A stretch of DNA of 24,195 nucleotides. It comes from a virus. The stretch lies in IMG/VR virus record IMGVR_UViG_3300007541_000214, positions 1 through 24,195 of that record; one strand, given 5' to 3'. The notes beneath the pieces were generated by a model. That model worked only from the letters and a program-made list of their open reading frames with translations, was not told where the DNA came from and made no database searches. Shown here one piece after another: positions 13,410 to 22,772 of this stretch (positions within the stretch are counted from its first letter, which is position 1; every line of letters starts with the position of its first letter). The translations under genes were made by a program, and so were the position numbers.

Positions 13410-15032
13410 TTAGAAAGAGCCACCAGTAATTGGGTTTCTCATAACAATTTTCAACACTTTAGTTGGGTCTTTAACCCAAATAGCTGGCATTGTTTGAGAC
13501 ATCATTACACGGTAACCATTGAATTGTCCAGAAGACTGGAATCCTTGGCTACGACCCATGTAGTCCATAGTACCATTTTGATACCACCACTTCAATTGAT
13601 TATCCCAAGATAATTTCAACAAGAAAATGTTGTCATTAGTATTATCTGTGATATCAAAGATAATGAATGAGTATGAGCTTAATGGGAAACCATCAATGAT
13701 TGGGTTCTCAATGTCATTTGTATGAACATTGTCAAATGCTGGGTTAATTACAAACTTAACATTTGCCAAGAATGGAATTACATATGAAGTATAAGCAAAT
13801 CCAAAGTTCAAGTCCATTCCTTTACCAGTAATTGCACCGATGTCAGCAGCTTGAATAGTAAGACCTGATGCAAGAGCTTCTCTCTTGATAGCCTCATTTA
13901 CCATTCTCATACCACCCATACCAGTTTGAACTACTAGAGATCTTTTTGGATCTGGACCATCAAACTCAACTTTTCCATTAAAGAAATTATAAATCTCTGA
14001 ACGGAACAACTCAAGGCTGAAGTTATTTTTGTTGTATACTCTTTTGAAAGAGTTATCCAACTGCTTCCAAAGACCTACAGAAAGTCTCATATCATCTGGA
14101 CCATCTTGCTTAATACGTCCACCGTGTCCCCACATTAAGTAAGACTCAATGTCATTAGCAATTTTAGTCAAGTGAGCAGCTTCCATAGTAGTCAAGAATG
14201 TTCTTGATAAATCACCGTTATCAAACGCTTTCTTAACTTTATCTTTACCCATAACTTTTACCATATCTTCTAAAGATGTGATAGATGGATCAGAATTCAT
14301 GTTTCTGTCATGTGTTCTCCAGATCTCAGTTACAGGAACTGTACCATCTGCATTCATACCACCTTTAATCATCAAGTCTGCGCGAGATGAAATAGAGTAA
14401 TGAACGTGAGCTTCAGCACCACCTACAAAGTTGTAGAATTCACGGAATCCAGCTGTAGTAGTGATATCAGAGAATCTTTCACCATACTCACCACGAGCAG
14501 AACCTTTTCTAAAGAATTTAGTTCCATTTGCTAAATAAGCATTATCAAGAAACCTTAGATTATCATTATTTACAAGAGCAACAGTATAGATGAATCCGTC
14601 TCCTACAGGAAGAATATCTTCATCTGTTACATATAATTCAGCTCCGTTATACTTGTCATAAGTGATGATATCACCGTGACCAAATTCACGTTTGCTAATT
14701 TTAATGCGGAAAGTAGTACCTTCTACACCTTTGTGTTCATTGTTTGGTTCAATGTCCTCAATGATATAAGGTAAATCCTGAGAAACAGGAGTTTGCCACT
14801 TATATTCACCTCTATGGTTATCAACCATAATTACATTTTTACCACCAAAGCTAGACATTTGGTAAAGAGGCATTTCTACCTTCTGAGCCATAGCCCAAAG
14901 GTCCACTGGACCTAAATCCATTGGTTCTGCATCCTTCAACATGTTAACCAAGTGGTAAGAGTCTACGTGTGAGCTTGCGTTATACGCTGTATCCCGTAGA
15001 AAGATACCATTGTTTAAAACTGGAGTTGCCAT
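13410..15032 (-). CDS. Major capsid protein, HK97-type expected, 540 aa
   Basis: Position after portal and scaffold-like genes, a size of 540 residues and crAss-like motifs support this call. Motifs seen include ILPVGDGFIYTV, REFYNFVGGAEAHVHYS (about 196-212), TTMEAAHLTKIANDIESYLM, GHGGRIK (about 302-308), SEIYNFFNGK, and a C-terminal region with DYMGRSQGFQSSGQFNGYRV ending in NPITGGSF. It would form the icosahedral shell. Asn codons include more AAC than TerL (6 of the first 11 against 1 of 8), and Arg codons include CGC and CGT, as in a highly expressed gene. It starts 28 bases after the scaffold-like gene, with the A-rich leader TAAAAACAAATATAAAATG. A strong terminator follows. Name based on recalled family resemblance plus synteny. 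Confidence 0.88.
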   Translation of the reverse strand: MATPVLNNGIFLRDTAYNASSHVDSYHLVNMLKDAEPMDLGPVDLWAMAQKVEMPLYQMSSFGGKNVIMVDNHRGEYKWQTPVSQDLPYIIEDIEPNNEHKGVEGTTFRIKISKREFGHGDIITYDKYNGAELYVTDEDILPVGDGFIYTVALVNNDNLRFLDNAYLANGTKFFRKGSARGEYGERFSDITTTAGFREFYNFVGGAEAHVHYSISSRADLMIKGGMNADGTVPVTEIWRTHDRNMNSDPSITSLEDMVKVMGKDKVKKAFDNGDLSRTFLTTMEAAHLTKIANDIESYLMWGHGGRIKQDGPDDMRLSVGLWKQLDNSFKRVYNKNNFSLELFRSEIYNFFNGKVEFDGPDPKRSLVVQTGMGGMRMVNEAIKREALASGLTIQAADIGAITGKGMDLNFGFAYTSYVIPFLANVKFVINPAFDNVHTNDIENPIIDGFPLSSYSFIIFDITDNTNDNIFLLKLSWDNQLKWWYQNGTMDYMGRSQGFQSSGQFNGYRVMMSQTMPAIWVKDPTKVLKIVMRNPITGGSF

Positions 15033-15060
15033 TTTATATTTGTTTTTAAATTGTTACTAA

Positions 15061-16326
15061 TTAAAATCTCTTGAACAAATTATTTGATCTAGAGATTGTT
15101 CTTTTTGGTTTTGAAGAAGTAGTTCTTGTTGGTTCTGCTTCTTCTATACCAGAAGATCCTAATTTTCTTGATTGCTCAGTTTTTAATTGTCTTACTGTAT
15201 TTTCAATAGCTGCTTTTGATCCTTGTTGTTTTACTTTAGTTTTATATCCATCCGGATCAGAAAGTAACCATAAAGCCTCAGCAATCAAATCATGTCTTGG
15301 TTCTACAAATTGATACTTTTCAAGTAAGTGTCCTAATAAATTTGTAGGTTTTCCAGAAATTGATGGATAGTTTGGTTGTACTAATCCTGAGTAAAGATGA
15401 CCTTGAATTTTTTTGTCAAGTTTTACACCTCCAAGTTCACCTGTAGAAAGTACATTATAAACATTATCCATATACATTTTAGCAGCATTTTCTTGTTGCT
15501 TTTTCTTTTGTTCTTGCTCAGCAAGTTGTCTAGCAACAATACTTTCTTGCATCTTATCTAACTTAGGTTTAAATTGTTTAGCTTTTTGCTCCATTTTACC
15601 TAAGTCTTTCCAATCACTTATTTCTGCTTCAATTTCTTCTGGAGTTCCAAATTGAGTTGCATGCAAATATTGTCTAGCAATTTCTTCTTGATCTGACTCA
15701 TCTGTAGGATCTAATTGAACCATTTCTTCTACATAAGCTAAAGTTCTAAATAGACCTTTAAGATCTTGACCTCCATCAGCTACATATTTAGCAGCAATTT
15801 GAAGTTCTTCAGGTAATGATTGAAAAAATTCTTTAGGAGTATTTTGTCTAATTTGATTTTCTCTTTCTTGAAAGTTAGCTTCAAATAGTTCTCTAAAGTC
15901 TTTAGTAGTATACTCTTCTAAAGGTTTGTCGTCATCAAATCCAAAGAGAGTTCCTTCTTCAATCATCTTTTGAGTTAATTCAGCAAGACCTGACTTATCT
16001 ACTTTAGGCCTACCTGTTTTAGTTTCTGATTCTTCTTCTTGAGTTATCATATCATCTAACTCAGCTAAAGCTTCATTAACTTCAGAATCACTTGTAGATT
16101 GATTAACTGTATTTTCAGTTTCTTCTGGCGTTGCAGCTTTTTTATCAGCTGGCTTGTCAAGGAACGATGTGTCTACAACATCTTTTGTAAACATTGATTT
16201 TGGTTTTTCTTCTGCAGGAATCATTACATTTTCTGCACCTACCCCAAATAATTCATCAATATCTACATCTACTTGTTCTACCGTTGTAGAATCTTTTACT
16301 TCTGTTTCTTGTGTGTTATCACTCAT
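15061..16326 (-). CDS. Scaffold-like capsid-assembly protein, 421 aa
   Basis: The protein is highly charged, with an acidic, low-complexity N-terminal third (for example TVEQVDVDIDELFGVGAENV, LDDMITQEEESETK). A helical part with a long coiled-coil-like stretch follows at about 240-295 (MEQKAKQFKPKLDKMQES, RQLAEQEQKKKQQENAAKMY), and then a basic C-terminus (RTTSSKPKRTISRSNNLFKR). This layout of acidic, helical and then a short basic tail is typical of scaffolding proteins, and its place between portal and MCP is the usual one. No protease motif was seen. Alternatively it is an internal core protein. The function is inferred from composition and position. Confidence 0.65.
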   Translation of the reverse strand: MSDNTQETEVKDSTTVEQVDVDIDELFGVGAENVMIPAEEKPKSMFTKDVVDTSFLDKPADKKAATPEETENTVNQSTSDSEVNEALAELDDMITQEEESETKTGRPKVDKSGLAELTQKMIEEGTLFGFDDDKPLEEYTTKDFRELFEANFQERENQIRQNTPKEFFQSLPEELQIAAKYVADGGQDLKGLFRTLAYVEEMVQLDPTDESDQEEIARQYLHATQFGTPEEIEAEISDWKDLGKMEQKAKQFKPKLDKMQESIVARQLAEQEQKKKQQENAAKMYMDNVYNVLSTGELGGVKLDKKIQGHLYSGLVQPNYPSISGKPTNLLGHLLEKYQFVEPRHDLIAEALWLLSDPDGYKTKVKQQGSKAAIENTVRQLKTEQSRKLGSSGIEEAEPTRTTSSKPKRTISRSNNLFKRF

Positions 16327-16431
16327 GTTGGTTTTTTTTATTGGTTTTCTATTAATAATATAACAATTAAATTTTAAAAATTTAAAAATAATATCAAATT
16401 ATTTAAAAATTTTTGGCACTATATAGCTAAA
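16327..16431 (-). promoter_or_regulatory. 105-base AT-rich gap between portal and scaffold; possible promoter
   Basis: This is the longest gap of the packaging/capsid block and is nearly all A and T, with self-complementary runs such as AAAAATTTTT and AAATTTTTAAAATTT. No GC-rich terminator hairpin is present. It is a likely place for a promoter driving the scaffold and MCP genes, but no consensus box is convincing. Confidence 0.3.
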
Positions 16432-19194
16432 CTATTTTTTCTTTTTCTCATTATCTTTATTTCCTGACTTAAAGTCATATTTATTTTTATTTTCTCTAGC
16501 TATTTGTAATTGTTTGTCAGCTATATCTTTTTTAGCTTGTAGTTTTTCTTGTTCAAGATCCATCTTTTGATTATGCTTTAGCATATCATTATTTTGTTTT
16601 GATCTTTGTAATTCAGTTTGCTGTTGATATTGTTCTGTTTTTCTAATATCTTCCATAGCATCTCTATAATCAGACATTTGATTTTGATTAAGATCTACCA
16701 TAGAACCATAACCAGCGGCTCTAATTTCTGCAACTAAGATATCTCTTTGTCTATCTTTTTCTTTTTCAGCAGCTTGAGCATCAAGTTTCATTTTCTCTAT
16801 TTCTTGTTGTTGTTGCAATTGTTCTTGCTGCATTTGCTGTTGTTGTTGCATTTCTTGCTCTTTCATCTTAGCATTTTTCTCTTCAGATGATTTAAGCGCA
16901 GTATTCAACTCAGCTATTGAATCTGACTGAACAACTTTACCAAGATCATAAATACTAGCACCTGTAGTATTATTCTGCATAGCCATTTGCTTTAACTGTT
17001 CAAGAACAGCTCTATGATTTGCAGTTGTAGTACAGAATATATTTAAGTCTCTTAATAAAAGATCTGTTCCGTTTATTTCAAAGTTTACTTTTTCATCAGC
17101 AGAAGTTATATATGTAAGTCTTGCGGATGGTTTATTAGAATGATAGTACTGAGCTAGATCAGTTCTCATTTGATGTACTCTAGGCATTAAATAATCTGAA
17201 TGCTGCATAAAGTAAGTTTCTGTTTGAGCATAAGATGCATTTACAGCTTGCTCTACTCCAGTAGCAGTTGTTTGTGATAACTGCTGCCCCATTCTTTGTG
17301 GATTAACACCAATTACTTCATATGCCTGTTGTTTAAAGTAATTAGCTAACTGTATCCTAGACATTAGTCTATTAGTTTGATCTAGATCTAATTTTTGGAA
17401 ATGCTGAAAGTTTAATGCGTTTTCTGTATTTGTAATAGATGTATCTAGAGGTAGCATTTGGAAATTCTTCATTGCTACATATGCTTTAGCTAAATTACCT
17501 TTACCCCAATCTTCTCCTAACGAATGTCTAGGTAAAGTATTTTGATCAAGCATGATTATAGTACCTAGTTCATCTACTAGTATATCAGCTATTTGGTTAT
17601 TTACAATATTGTACCCTATCTGGTATGGTTTCATTAAATCTATTAATGCAGTTGATTTTGTATTTCTATCTGAAAATACTGCACCTTCAACTGGTAACTT
17701 ACAACCATATAAAGTATTATCACCTTTAAATTGAAATTTAAGCGGTCCAATATGATTTTTATCTACACCTATATAAATAGGAGAAAACCCACCAGGATTA
17801 TTCATACCCCAAAAAGATGGAATATTTGGTCCAATCTTTACACCACCCCATACTTCATTAATCCAAATCCAGTCTATATGTTCACCAAATATAATATTGT
17901 CTTTAGTTTTATTTTTAAATAACCGGGTATCATAAATTGCCTTATCTGTTATTTTATAAGATTCTGTAACTATTTCGTTGGTAACTTCTCCTTGCTCAGA
18001 TACTTTAGTAAGATGACCTATTCTTCTTTGAGATTTCCAATAACCTGTAGTAACTCTTAATAAATATGCTGTACCTTGATCAAAGTAATCTTCACCTTCA
18101 GAAAGTATTTGATTAATGATATCACCACCATCCATAACAGATCCTGACATAGCAGTTGTGTATTGCCTATAAGCTAGTGATGGCATTTGTGTATTCCACT
18201 CATGAGATTTAGTACCATCATAGTATGATCCATCATTTTGATAACCTCCAATAATATAACCAGCTGATCTAATAGGGTATACAGCTTCTAATGCTTCTAA
18301 TTGCTCTTCTGTCATTAGATAACCATATTTATCTATTACATCAGAAGGTGTCATCATATCTGTTTTACCTACCCAGTTACACTGAGAAATATATCTAGCA
18401 TCTGGAGACTTATGATAGAATGTAAGAACAGGATTCCAAAGTTCTACTTCATAATCATCTTCCATCATCCTCATATGCCAGAATTCTCTATCTGTAATAA
18501 GCATATCACGGAAGGCTCTTTCTTCAAGCTCTTCCATACGGAACCTTTCTGTATCAATTTTATGCTGATGAGTAGCCCATTGCTCAATCATAGATCTATA
18601 ACTCTTTTTAAAGAATTGTTCTATTTCAGGAAGGCTTTTTAAATTTTCTGGAGCTAATTGTTGTTGAGCTTCTTCAGATTCTGGATCTAAACCTTGCTCA
18701 AGCATAGCAGCCATTATTTTAGTATTAGCTTCTGCAAGTAAAGTTTCCTCTACCATAACTCTTTTTTCTTCCATCATCTCATTATATGAGAAGTCATCAA
18801 CTGCTCTATAATTTAATTTAGTAGAACGTTTAGCAAATTCAGCAACTAATACATTAATTACATTTGGAATAATTGGATAAAATTTTAATTCAAGAGCTGA
18901 AGCATCTTCTTTAGTTAAGAGTTCAATAACATCTCTATATTCATTATCCTCTTCAATTATATAATCTGATTTATCTATAATACCTTTAGCAAGCTTGTAG
19001 TTCTTCATTAACCTACGAGCATTTCTACGGATTTGTTTAAGACCATTCCATTCTAGCCAATCAAGATTCCAAGCTGCCCACTCATCATCTTTTTTACTCT
19101 TAGGTAGAAATTGTAAAGGTTGAGTAATACTACCTAATCTATTTTGTTCTACTTTGGCCCCTTTTTTTAATTGTAATGCGTTATATACTTGCAT
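16432..19194 (-). CDS. Portal protein with long Gln-rich C-terminal tail, 920 aa
   Basis: A 920-residue protein between TerL and the scaffold-like gene. The N-terminal 120 residues are helical with WNLDWLEWNGLKQIRRNARR. A clip/stem-like region contains SAGYIIGGYQNDGSYYDGTK and DHLD-free helical stretches. The centre has EVWGGVKIGPNIPSFWGM and GPLKFQFKGDNTLYGCKLPV (about 450-510), then YQIGYNIVNNQIADILVDEL and a helical core with VNPQRMGQQLSQTTATGVEQ (about 635-655). From about 770 on it is a charged coiled coil with Gln tracts (MQQQQQMQQEQLQQQQEIEK) ending in a Lys run. The size and motifs match, from memory, crAss-like portals. It would form the dodecameric ring through which DNA enters. The tail may be the portal barrel extending into the head, by analogy with P22. 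Confidence 0.87.
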   Translation of the reverse strand: MQVYNALQLKKGAKVEQNRLGSITQPLQFLPKSKKDDEWAAWNLDWLEWNGLKQIRRNARRLMKNYKLAKGIIDKSDYIIEEDNEYRDVIELLTKEDASALELKFYPIIPNVINVLVAEFAKRSTKLNYRAVDDFSYNEMMEEKRVMVEETLLAEANTKIMAAMLEQGLDPESEEAQQQLAPENLKSLPEIEQFFKKSYRSMIEQWATHQHKIDTERFRMEELEERAFRDMLITDREFWHMRMMEDDYEVELWNPVLTFYHKSPDARYISQCNWVGKTDMMTPSDVIDKYGYLMTEEQLEALEAVYPIRSAGYIIGGYQNDGSYYDGTKSHEWNTQMPSLAYRQYTTAMSGSVMDGGDIINQILSEGEDYFDQGTAYLLRVTTGYWKSQRRIGHLTKVSEQGEVTNEIVTESYKITDKAIYDTRLFKNKTKDNIIFGEHIDWIWINEVWGGVKIGPNIPSFWGMNNPGGFSPIYIGVDKNHIGPLKFQFKGDNTLYGCKLPVEGAVFSDRNTKSTALIDLMKPYQIGYNIVNNQIADILVDELGTIIMLDQNTLPRHSLGEDWGKGNLAKAYVAMKNFQMLPLDTSITNTENALNFQHFQKLDLDQTNRLMSRIQLANYFKQQAYEVIGVNPQRMGQQLSQTTATGVEQAVNASYAQTETYFMQHSDYLMPRVHQMRTDLAQYYHSNKPSARLTYITSADEKVNFEINGTDLLLRDLNIFCTTTANHRAVLEQLKQMAMQNNTTGASIYDLGKVVQSDSIAELNTALKSSEEKNAKMKEQEMQQQQQMQQEQLQQQQEIEKMKLDAQAAEKEKDRQRDILVAEIRAAGYGSMVDLNQNQMSDYRDAMEDIRKTEQYQQQTELQRSKQNNDMLKHNQKMDLEQEKLQAKKDIADKQLQIARENKNKYDFKSGNKDNEKKKK
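16804..16860 (-). repeat. CAA/CAG-type repeat encoding Gln tracts in the portal tail
   Basis: Low-complexity TTG-type triplets on the plus strand encode runs of Gln (about residues 778-797). Such tracts vary easily in length by slippage. Confidence 0.6.
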
Positions 19195-19200
19195 ACTAAA

Positions 19201-21408
19201 TTATTTAATGTTCTTAAAAGGTGATTTTTTAAAAACTTTACCGTTAGCTAATCTTCCATTTCCACCAATATGACGGAATGGGCTGTTATTTAATTTAAAC
19301 AAATTTTTTGAATTTTGCAACTTTTTTGCTGCATCATCTCTTTCAATTCTTTTATTATATCCTCTATTTGAGGATTGTATTCTCATAAATGCAACCAGTG
19401 CTGCAAATGATACAAGTCTATCCACGTTAACTCCATCAGCATATTCTCTCATTTCTTTGATCAACATTGGATCTGGAATTCTTTCAATTCCATAATGTGT
19501 TTTAACAATTGTACCATCAGGTTTTGTTTGTTGGTCTATTTCTTCTTTAGTATACTCTATAGCATAACTAAGAAGATGAGCTTTAAATAATGTTCCAGTA
19601 TTTCTCCAACCATATTCCTGGTATACATTTGAGTTAGCACCTAAATCTTTAAGAAATAATACTTGACTTTTTGGAACTAGATACTTTTGCTTTCTTCTTG
19701 ATATCATATACTGAATAAAAAGAGAAATGTTATTTTCAATAAGAGTCCAAGCATTATACCATTCAATTATAAGCTCTAGCATCTGATGTGTTTTATTTAT
19801 ATCATCATATCTTCCACACCAGGTAGCTACAATTTTATCTCTTTCAATATATGATTCTGTTTCTTCTCCAGTCATTTTAGTTACTTCTACCGGAGCCTTC
19901 ATTACATATATAGAACATAAAGATTCAGATGTTGTAGTCTTACCTTCTGATACGGGGTCAATAGAAGCATAATATGTTCCAAATTCTAAACCTTTTACAG
20001 GTCTTTCCCAAACTACTAGACATCCTGTTTTATCTTCTGTTTTTTTATTTACTGGAAATTCTTTTATTGGTTGTTTATTGCTTTTTTTAACAGTAGGTTT
20101 TCCATCTTCATCAGTCATTATATCTAAATACTCATAAGGATATTCTTTATCTTCTATTCTTCTTTCTTGTGCTGACAATAAATGTGTTGGAAAAACTGAT
20201 ACTGATCTATGATCAAAAGCTTCTTTAATATTTCTTGGATGCTGAGATATCCTTAGCTGGTAGTCTTCTGGTGCTAATTCTTCTTTCCATTTTTTAAACT
20301 GATCATCTAAAGCTTGTAATGCATCTTCTACAAGTGAATTACCATGATTATCAATGTGTGGTGGCATAGACCACTGTTCTGGAATAAAAAGACCTGACTC
20401 ACCTGTAGTACCTTTATCATCTATTAAATCTGTATCTACACTATATATATCTTTAGCTCCAGGAAACATTATCATTTCTTTTAAAGGCATACACTGTGAT
20501 AAATCACCCACAGATCCTGCTGCAATAAACATCCCTGTAGTAGTAAGTCCTGATCTCATTGCAGGTCTCATATACTCATATGTCTTATCCATTTTAGGTG
20601 CAATTCCAGCCTCTTCATGAAAGAAGTATTTTACTGGACCACCAACACCATTTGTTGGATCTTTCTCAAATGACATAGCTTGTATAGTACCTTTAAGACC
20701 TACTTCAGTTTTACGGTCTCCTTTTCTTACTTCAATCTTTTGCTGCCACATCATTACCTTACTTGGATTCATTGGTCTATACCAAGCAGTATGCTCATTT
20801 AAGAATGCTGCATATTCATCTAAAAATTTCCAAGATCCTTTTTCATTAATGTAATCTTTGAGACTAGCTCCTATTTTTAAAGTAACTCCTGGCTCAAACC
20901 ATAATTGATTTATAAGTTTAGCCATATGATAATATGAGGATGCTATCTGACGTTTCTTTAGTATAGCAACATGTTTGTAATTTAGTTCTGCTAGTAGCTC
21001 GTATAATGCCATATGATACTGAGCATCTCTAATATCTGCAAAACCAAACTTTTGTATTTCTTTGTTAAAGATTGGTAAGAAATTTAACCACATATAGTAT
21101 TCTCTTGCAAGAAACCATATATTTTTTCCATCTTTAATTATTACACCTTTTTTGCATTTTTGTTTTTGATCATCCCAATAACTTACAAAGTCTTTTGATC
21201 TGAAAGGAGCTGTACAATATACTCCATCTTTATTAAACGTTGTTGACTCTGTAACAAATAGTTTACTGCTAAGTTCATTGAATTTGTACTCTCCTGGTTT
21301 TTTAAAAAGTTCTTTGATAAAGTCTGCGAAGTCTTGTCTGGATTCAAAACTTGTGGTTGTCCATTTTTCTTTTTCATAAGTTGGTATGTCTTGATAAATT
21401 TCACTCAT
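19201..21408 (-). CDS. terL: Terminase large subunit (TerL), 735 aa
   Basis: The packaging motor and nuclease. ATPase part: an atypical Walker A, KKRQIASS (151-158); a Walker B-like KYFFHEEAG (260-268), with His where Asp is usual and Glu265/266 as catalytic candidates; and a coupling motif MFIAAGSVGD (293-302). The nuclease part has YYASIDPVSEGK (Asp484), LIENNISLF (Glu558) and EYADGVNVDRLVSFAALVAF (Asp663), matching the three-acid RNase-H-like site of TerL nucleases. The C-terminal 50 residues are a basic, disordered-looking tail (NSPFRHIGGNGRLANGK). It overlaps the previous gene by one base (TAATG) and is followed six bases later by the portal, the standard packaging order. Motif placement is by eye. 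Confidence 0.92.
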   Translation of the reverse strand: MSEIYQDIPTYEKEKWTTTSFESRQDFADFIKELFKKPGEYKFNELSSKLFVTESTTFNKDGVYCTAPFRSKDFVSYWDDQKQKCKKGVIIKDGKNIWFLAREYYMWLNFLPIFNKEIQKFGFADIRDAQYHMALYELLAELNYKHVAILKKRQIASSYYHMAKLINQLWFEPGVTLKIGASLKDYINEKGSWKFLDEYAAFLNEHTAWYRPMNPSKVMMWQQKIEVRKGDRKTEVGLKGTIQAMSFEKDPTNGVGGPVKYFFHEEAGIAPKMDKTYEYMRPAMRSGLTTTGMFIAAGSVGDLSQCMPLKEMIMFPGAKDIYSVDTDLIDDKGTTGESGLFIPEQWSMPPHIDNHGNSLVEDALQALDDQFKKWKEELAPEDYQLRISQHPRNIKEAFDHRSVSVFPTHLLSAQERRIEDKEYPYEYLDIMTDEDGKPTVKKSNKQPIKEFPVNKKTEDKTGCLVVWERPVKGLEFGTYYASIDPVSEGKTTTSESLCSIYVMKAPVEVTKMTGEETESYIERDKIVATWCGRYDDINKTHQMLELIIEWYNAWTLIENNISLFIQYMISRRKQKYLVPKSQVLFLKDLGANSNVYQEYGWRNTGTLFKAHLLSYAIEYTKEEIDQQTKPDGTIVKTHYGIERIPDPMLIKEMREYADGVNVDRLVSFAALVAFMRIQSSNRGYNKRIERDDAAKKLQNSKNLFKLNNSPFRHIGGNGRLANGKVFKKSPFKNIK

Positions 21409-21923
21409 TACATATCATATGCTAATCCTTGCCCACCTCTTACTTTACTTTGCTGTTCTTCTTGTAAATCTTTATAAACACCTTTAAAAGATTGTCTAAT
21501 GCTATCAAAATCTTTTGCCACTGCTCTAATCTGACTTATGTTTCCATCTTTACCATCAGTAATTTGCGTAGTAGATAAATAATTAGCAATTCTATCTAAA
21601 GCTTTTTTCATTCCTTCATATGCTCTAGATGTTGGTGTTTCATATAATCTTTCACAGAATTTTAATGCTGCATAAACATCTTCATCTTCTGTAGAAAATT
21701 CAGCATCTAGTTCTCTCATTATTAAATGTTCTTTATCTCTTTCTGGTGTATTAAAAAAAGGATTTAAATCTGGATTAGGACATGTCATATAAAATAAATA
21801 CTGATATATCTTAAGATAGTCTTCTGGATAATTATCCATTAAATCTTTTAATGCTTTTAAAGTGTAACAATGTTCTGTTGGAACTACCTTACCATTTTGT
21901 ACGTCAAATAATTTTATAATCAT
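21408..21923 (-). CDS. Conserved protein overlapping TerL, possible small terminase, 171 aa
   Basis: A helical, acidic protein. Features are LKALKDLMDNYPEDYLKIYQ (about 24-43), a Cys/Pro-rich turn (MTCPNPDLNPFFNTPERDKE), VYAALKFCERLYETPTSRAY, and a C-terminal coiled-coil-like helix (RAVAKDFDSIRQSFKGVYKD) with a short basic/Gly tail (KVRGGQGLAYDM). There is no clear helix-turn-helix. I recall it as a conserved gene just before TerL in related phages. Being directly upstream and overlapping (TAATG) makes it the best positional candidate for the small terminase, which is otherwise unidentified here. That role is inference only. Confidence 0.6.
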   Translation of the reverse strand: MIIKLFDVQNGKVVPTEHCYTLKALKDLMDNYPEDYLKIYQYLFYMTCPNPDLNPFFNTPERDKEHLIMRELDAEFSTEDEDVYAALKFCERLYETPTSRAYEGMKKALDRIANYLSTTQITDGKDGNISQIRAVAKDFDSIRQSFKGVYKDLQEEQQSKVRGGQGLAYDM

Positions 21924-21924
21924 A

Positions 21925-22758
21925 TCATTTCTTTTTTAGCTTGTGCCTATTATCATGAATATAGTGAATTATTGCCAATACCTCATCAATCAAGTAGTCT
22001 ACAGGTATTATTTTTACTTCTTTTACAATAGGATCTCCATTTTCAGCATGTTTTGTAATAGGATATCCATATTTATCTTCACCTTCTGTTTCAAATAAAA
22101 TATGGTGTATAAATATTCTTCCTGGTTTTAATTTAGGGTTATGTTTTAATATAATATACATGTACACACTTAACTGTAGACTATAATGATAAAAATTACA
22201 GTCATCCAAGTTGTTAACTGGAAAACCCATCTTTTCAGAAATACCTTCCCAATTTACATATGATTCCATTTTAATTTCTTTATTAGTCTTGTAGTCAATA
22301 ATATTTACTTTACCATTGACTACTTCAACTAAATCAGATTGACCACAGATACCTGCTGATCTTAGGTAAACCATATGTTCTGGATACACGCCTGGTTCTA
22401 ATTTTTGTGAAGGTGCTATTTTTATACCATTATCTGATTCTACTGGTTTAAAAACAGGAACAGTTGTACCTTCTCTTTCTATTGAAGCAAATGAACATAA
22501 ATCTGCTTCTCTTTGGTTATGATAAAATGTACCTAAATCAGTTGCGCGTTTAGATTCATTTTGCCAAATTTCTTCTATAAGTGTAGGTTCAATGCCATAC
22601 CACTTTGAGTTTTTTCTTTTAGTAACTTTTTTTGCAATTGCTTTTGCATCAAATGGTTTTTTAAAATGTGATATAAGAGTAGTTACACTTATCCAATCAA
22701 TTGAATCTTCTTCTACACTTACATAACTATGATCTATTGAATTAAATATTATACTCAT
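21925..22758 (-). CDS. PD-(D/E)XK nuclease, RecB/Cas4-like, 277 aa
   Basis: I chose the ATG at 22758 over an in-frame TTG six codons upstream. Motifs, numbered from this ATG, are GTFYHNQRE (His80, Glu84), GICGQSDLVEVV (Asp142), IIDYKTNKEI (Asp155, Lys157) and YHYSLQLSVYMYIIL, with the Gln-x3-Tyr seen in RecB-family nucleases (Gln195). These are the catalytic D...D-x-K and accessory motifs of Cas4/RecB-type enzymes, so it should cut or trim DNA with divalent metal. No Fe-S Cys cluster is visible, so it is closer to RecB-like phage nucleases than to classic Cas4. It lies between a zinc-ribbon gene and the TerL block, suggesting a role in processing DNA for packaging; that part is inferred. Confidence 0.85.
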   Translation of the reverse strand: MSIIFNSIDHSYVSVEEDSIDWISVTTLISHFKKPFDAKAIAKKVTKRKNSKWYGIEPTLIEEIWQNESKRATDLGTFYHNQREADLCSFASIEREGTTVPVFKPVESDNGIKIAPSQKLEPGVYPEHMVYLRSAGICGQSDLVEVVNGKVNIIDYKTNKEIKMESYVNWEGISEKMGFPVNNLDDCNFYHYSLQLSVYMYIILKHNPKLKPGRIFIHHILFETEGEDKYGYPITKHAENGDPIVKEVKIIPVDYLIDEVLAIIHYIHDNRHKLKKK

Positions 22759-22772
22759 TATTATAAAATTTA

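Noticed and set aside
16804-16860. Triplet repeat that looks like a repeat array or CRISPR-like pattern
   Set aside because: The units are imperfect CAA/CAG-type codons giving Gln tracts in the portal, without spacers.
21183-21404. Minus-strand 73-codon frame overlapping the TerL start in another phase
   Set aside because: It lies wholly within TerL's N-terminal coding region and has no family resemblance; TerL's reading is continuous.
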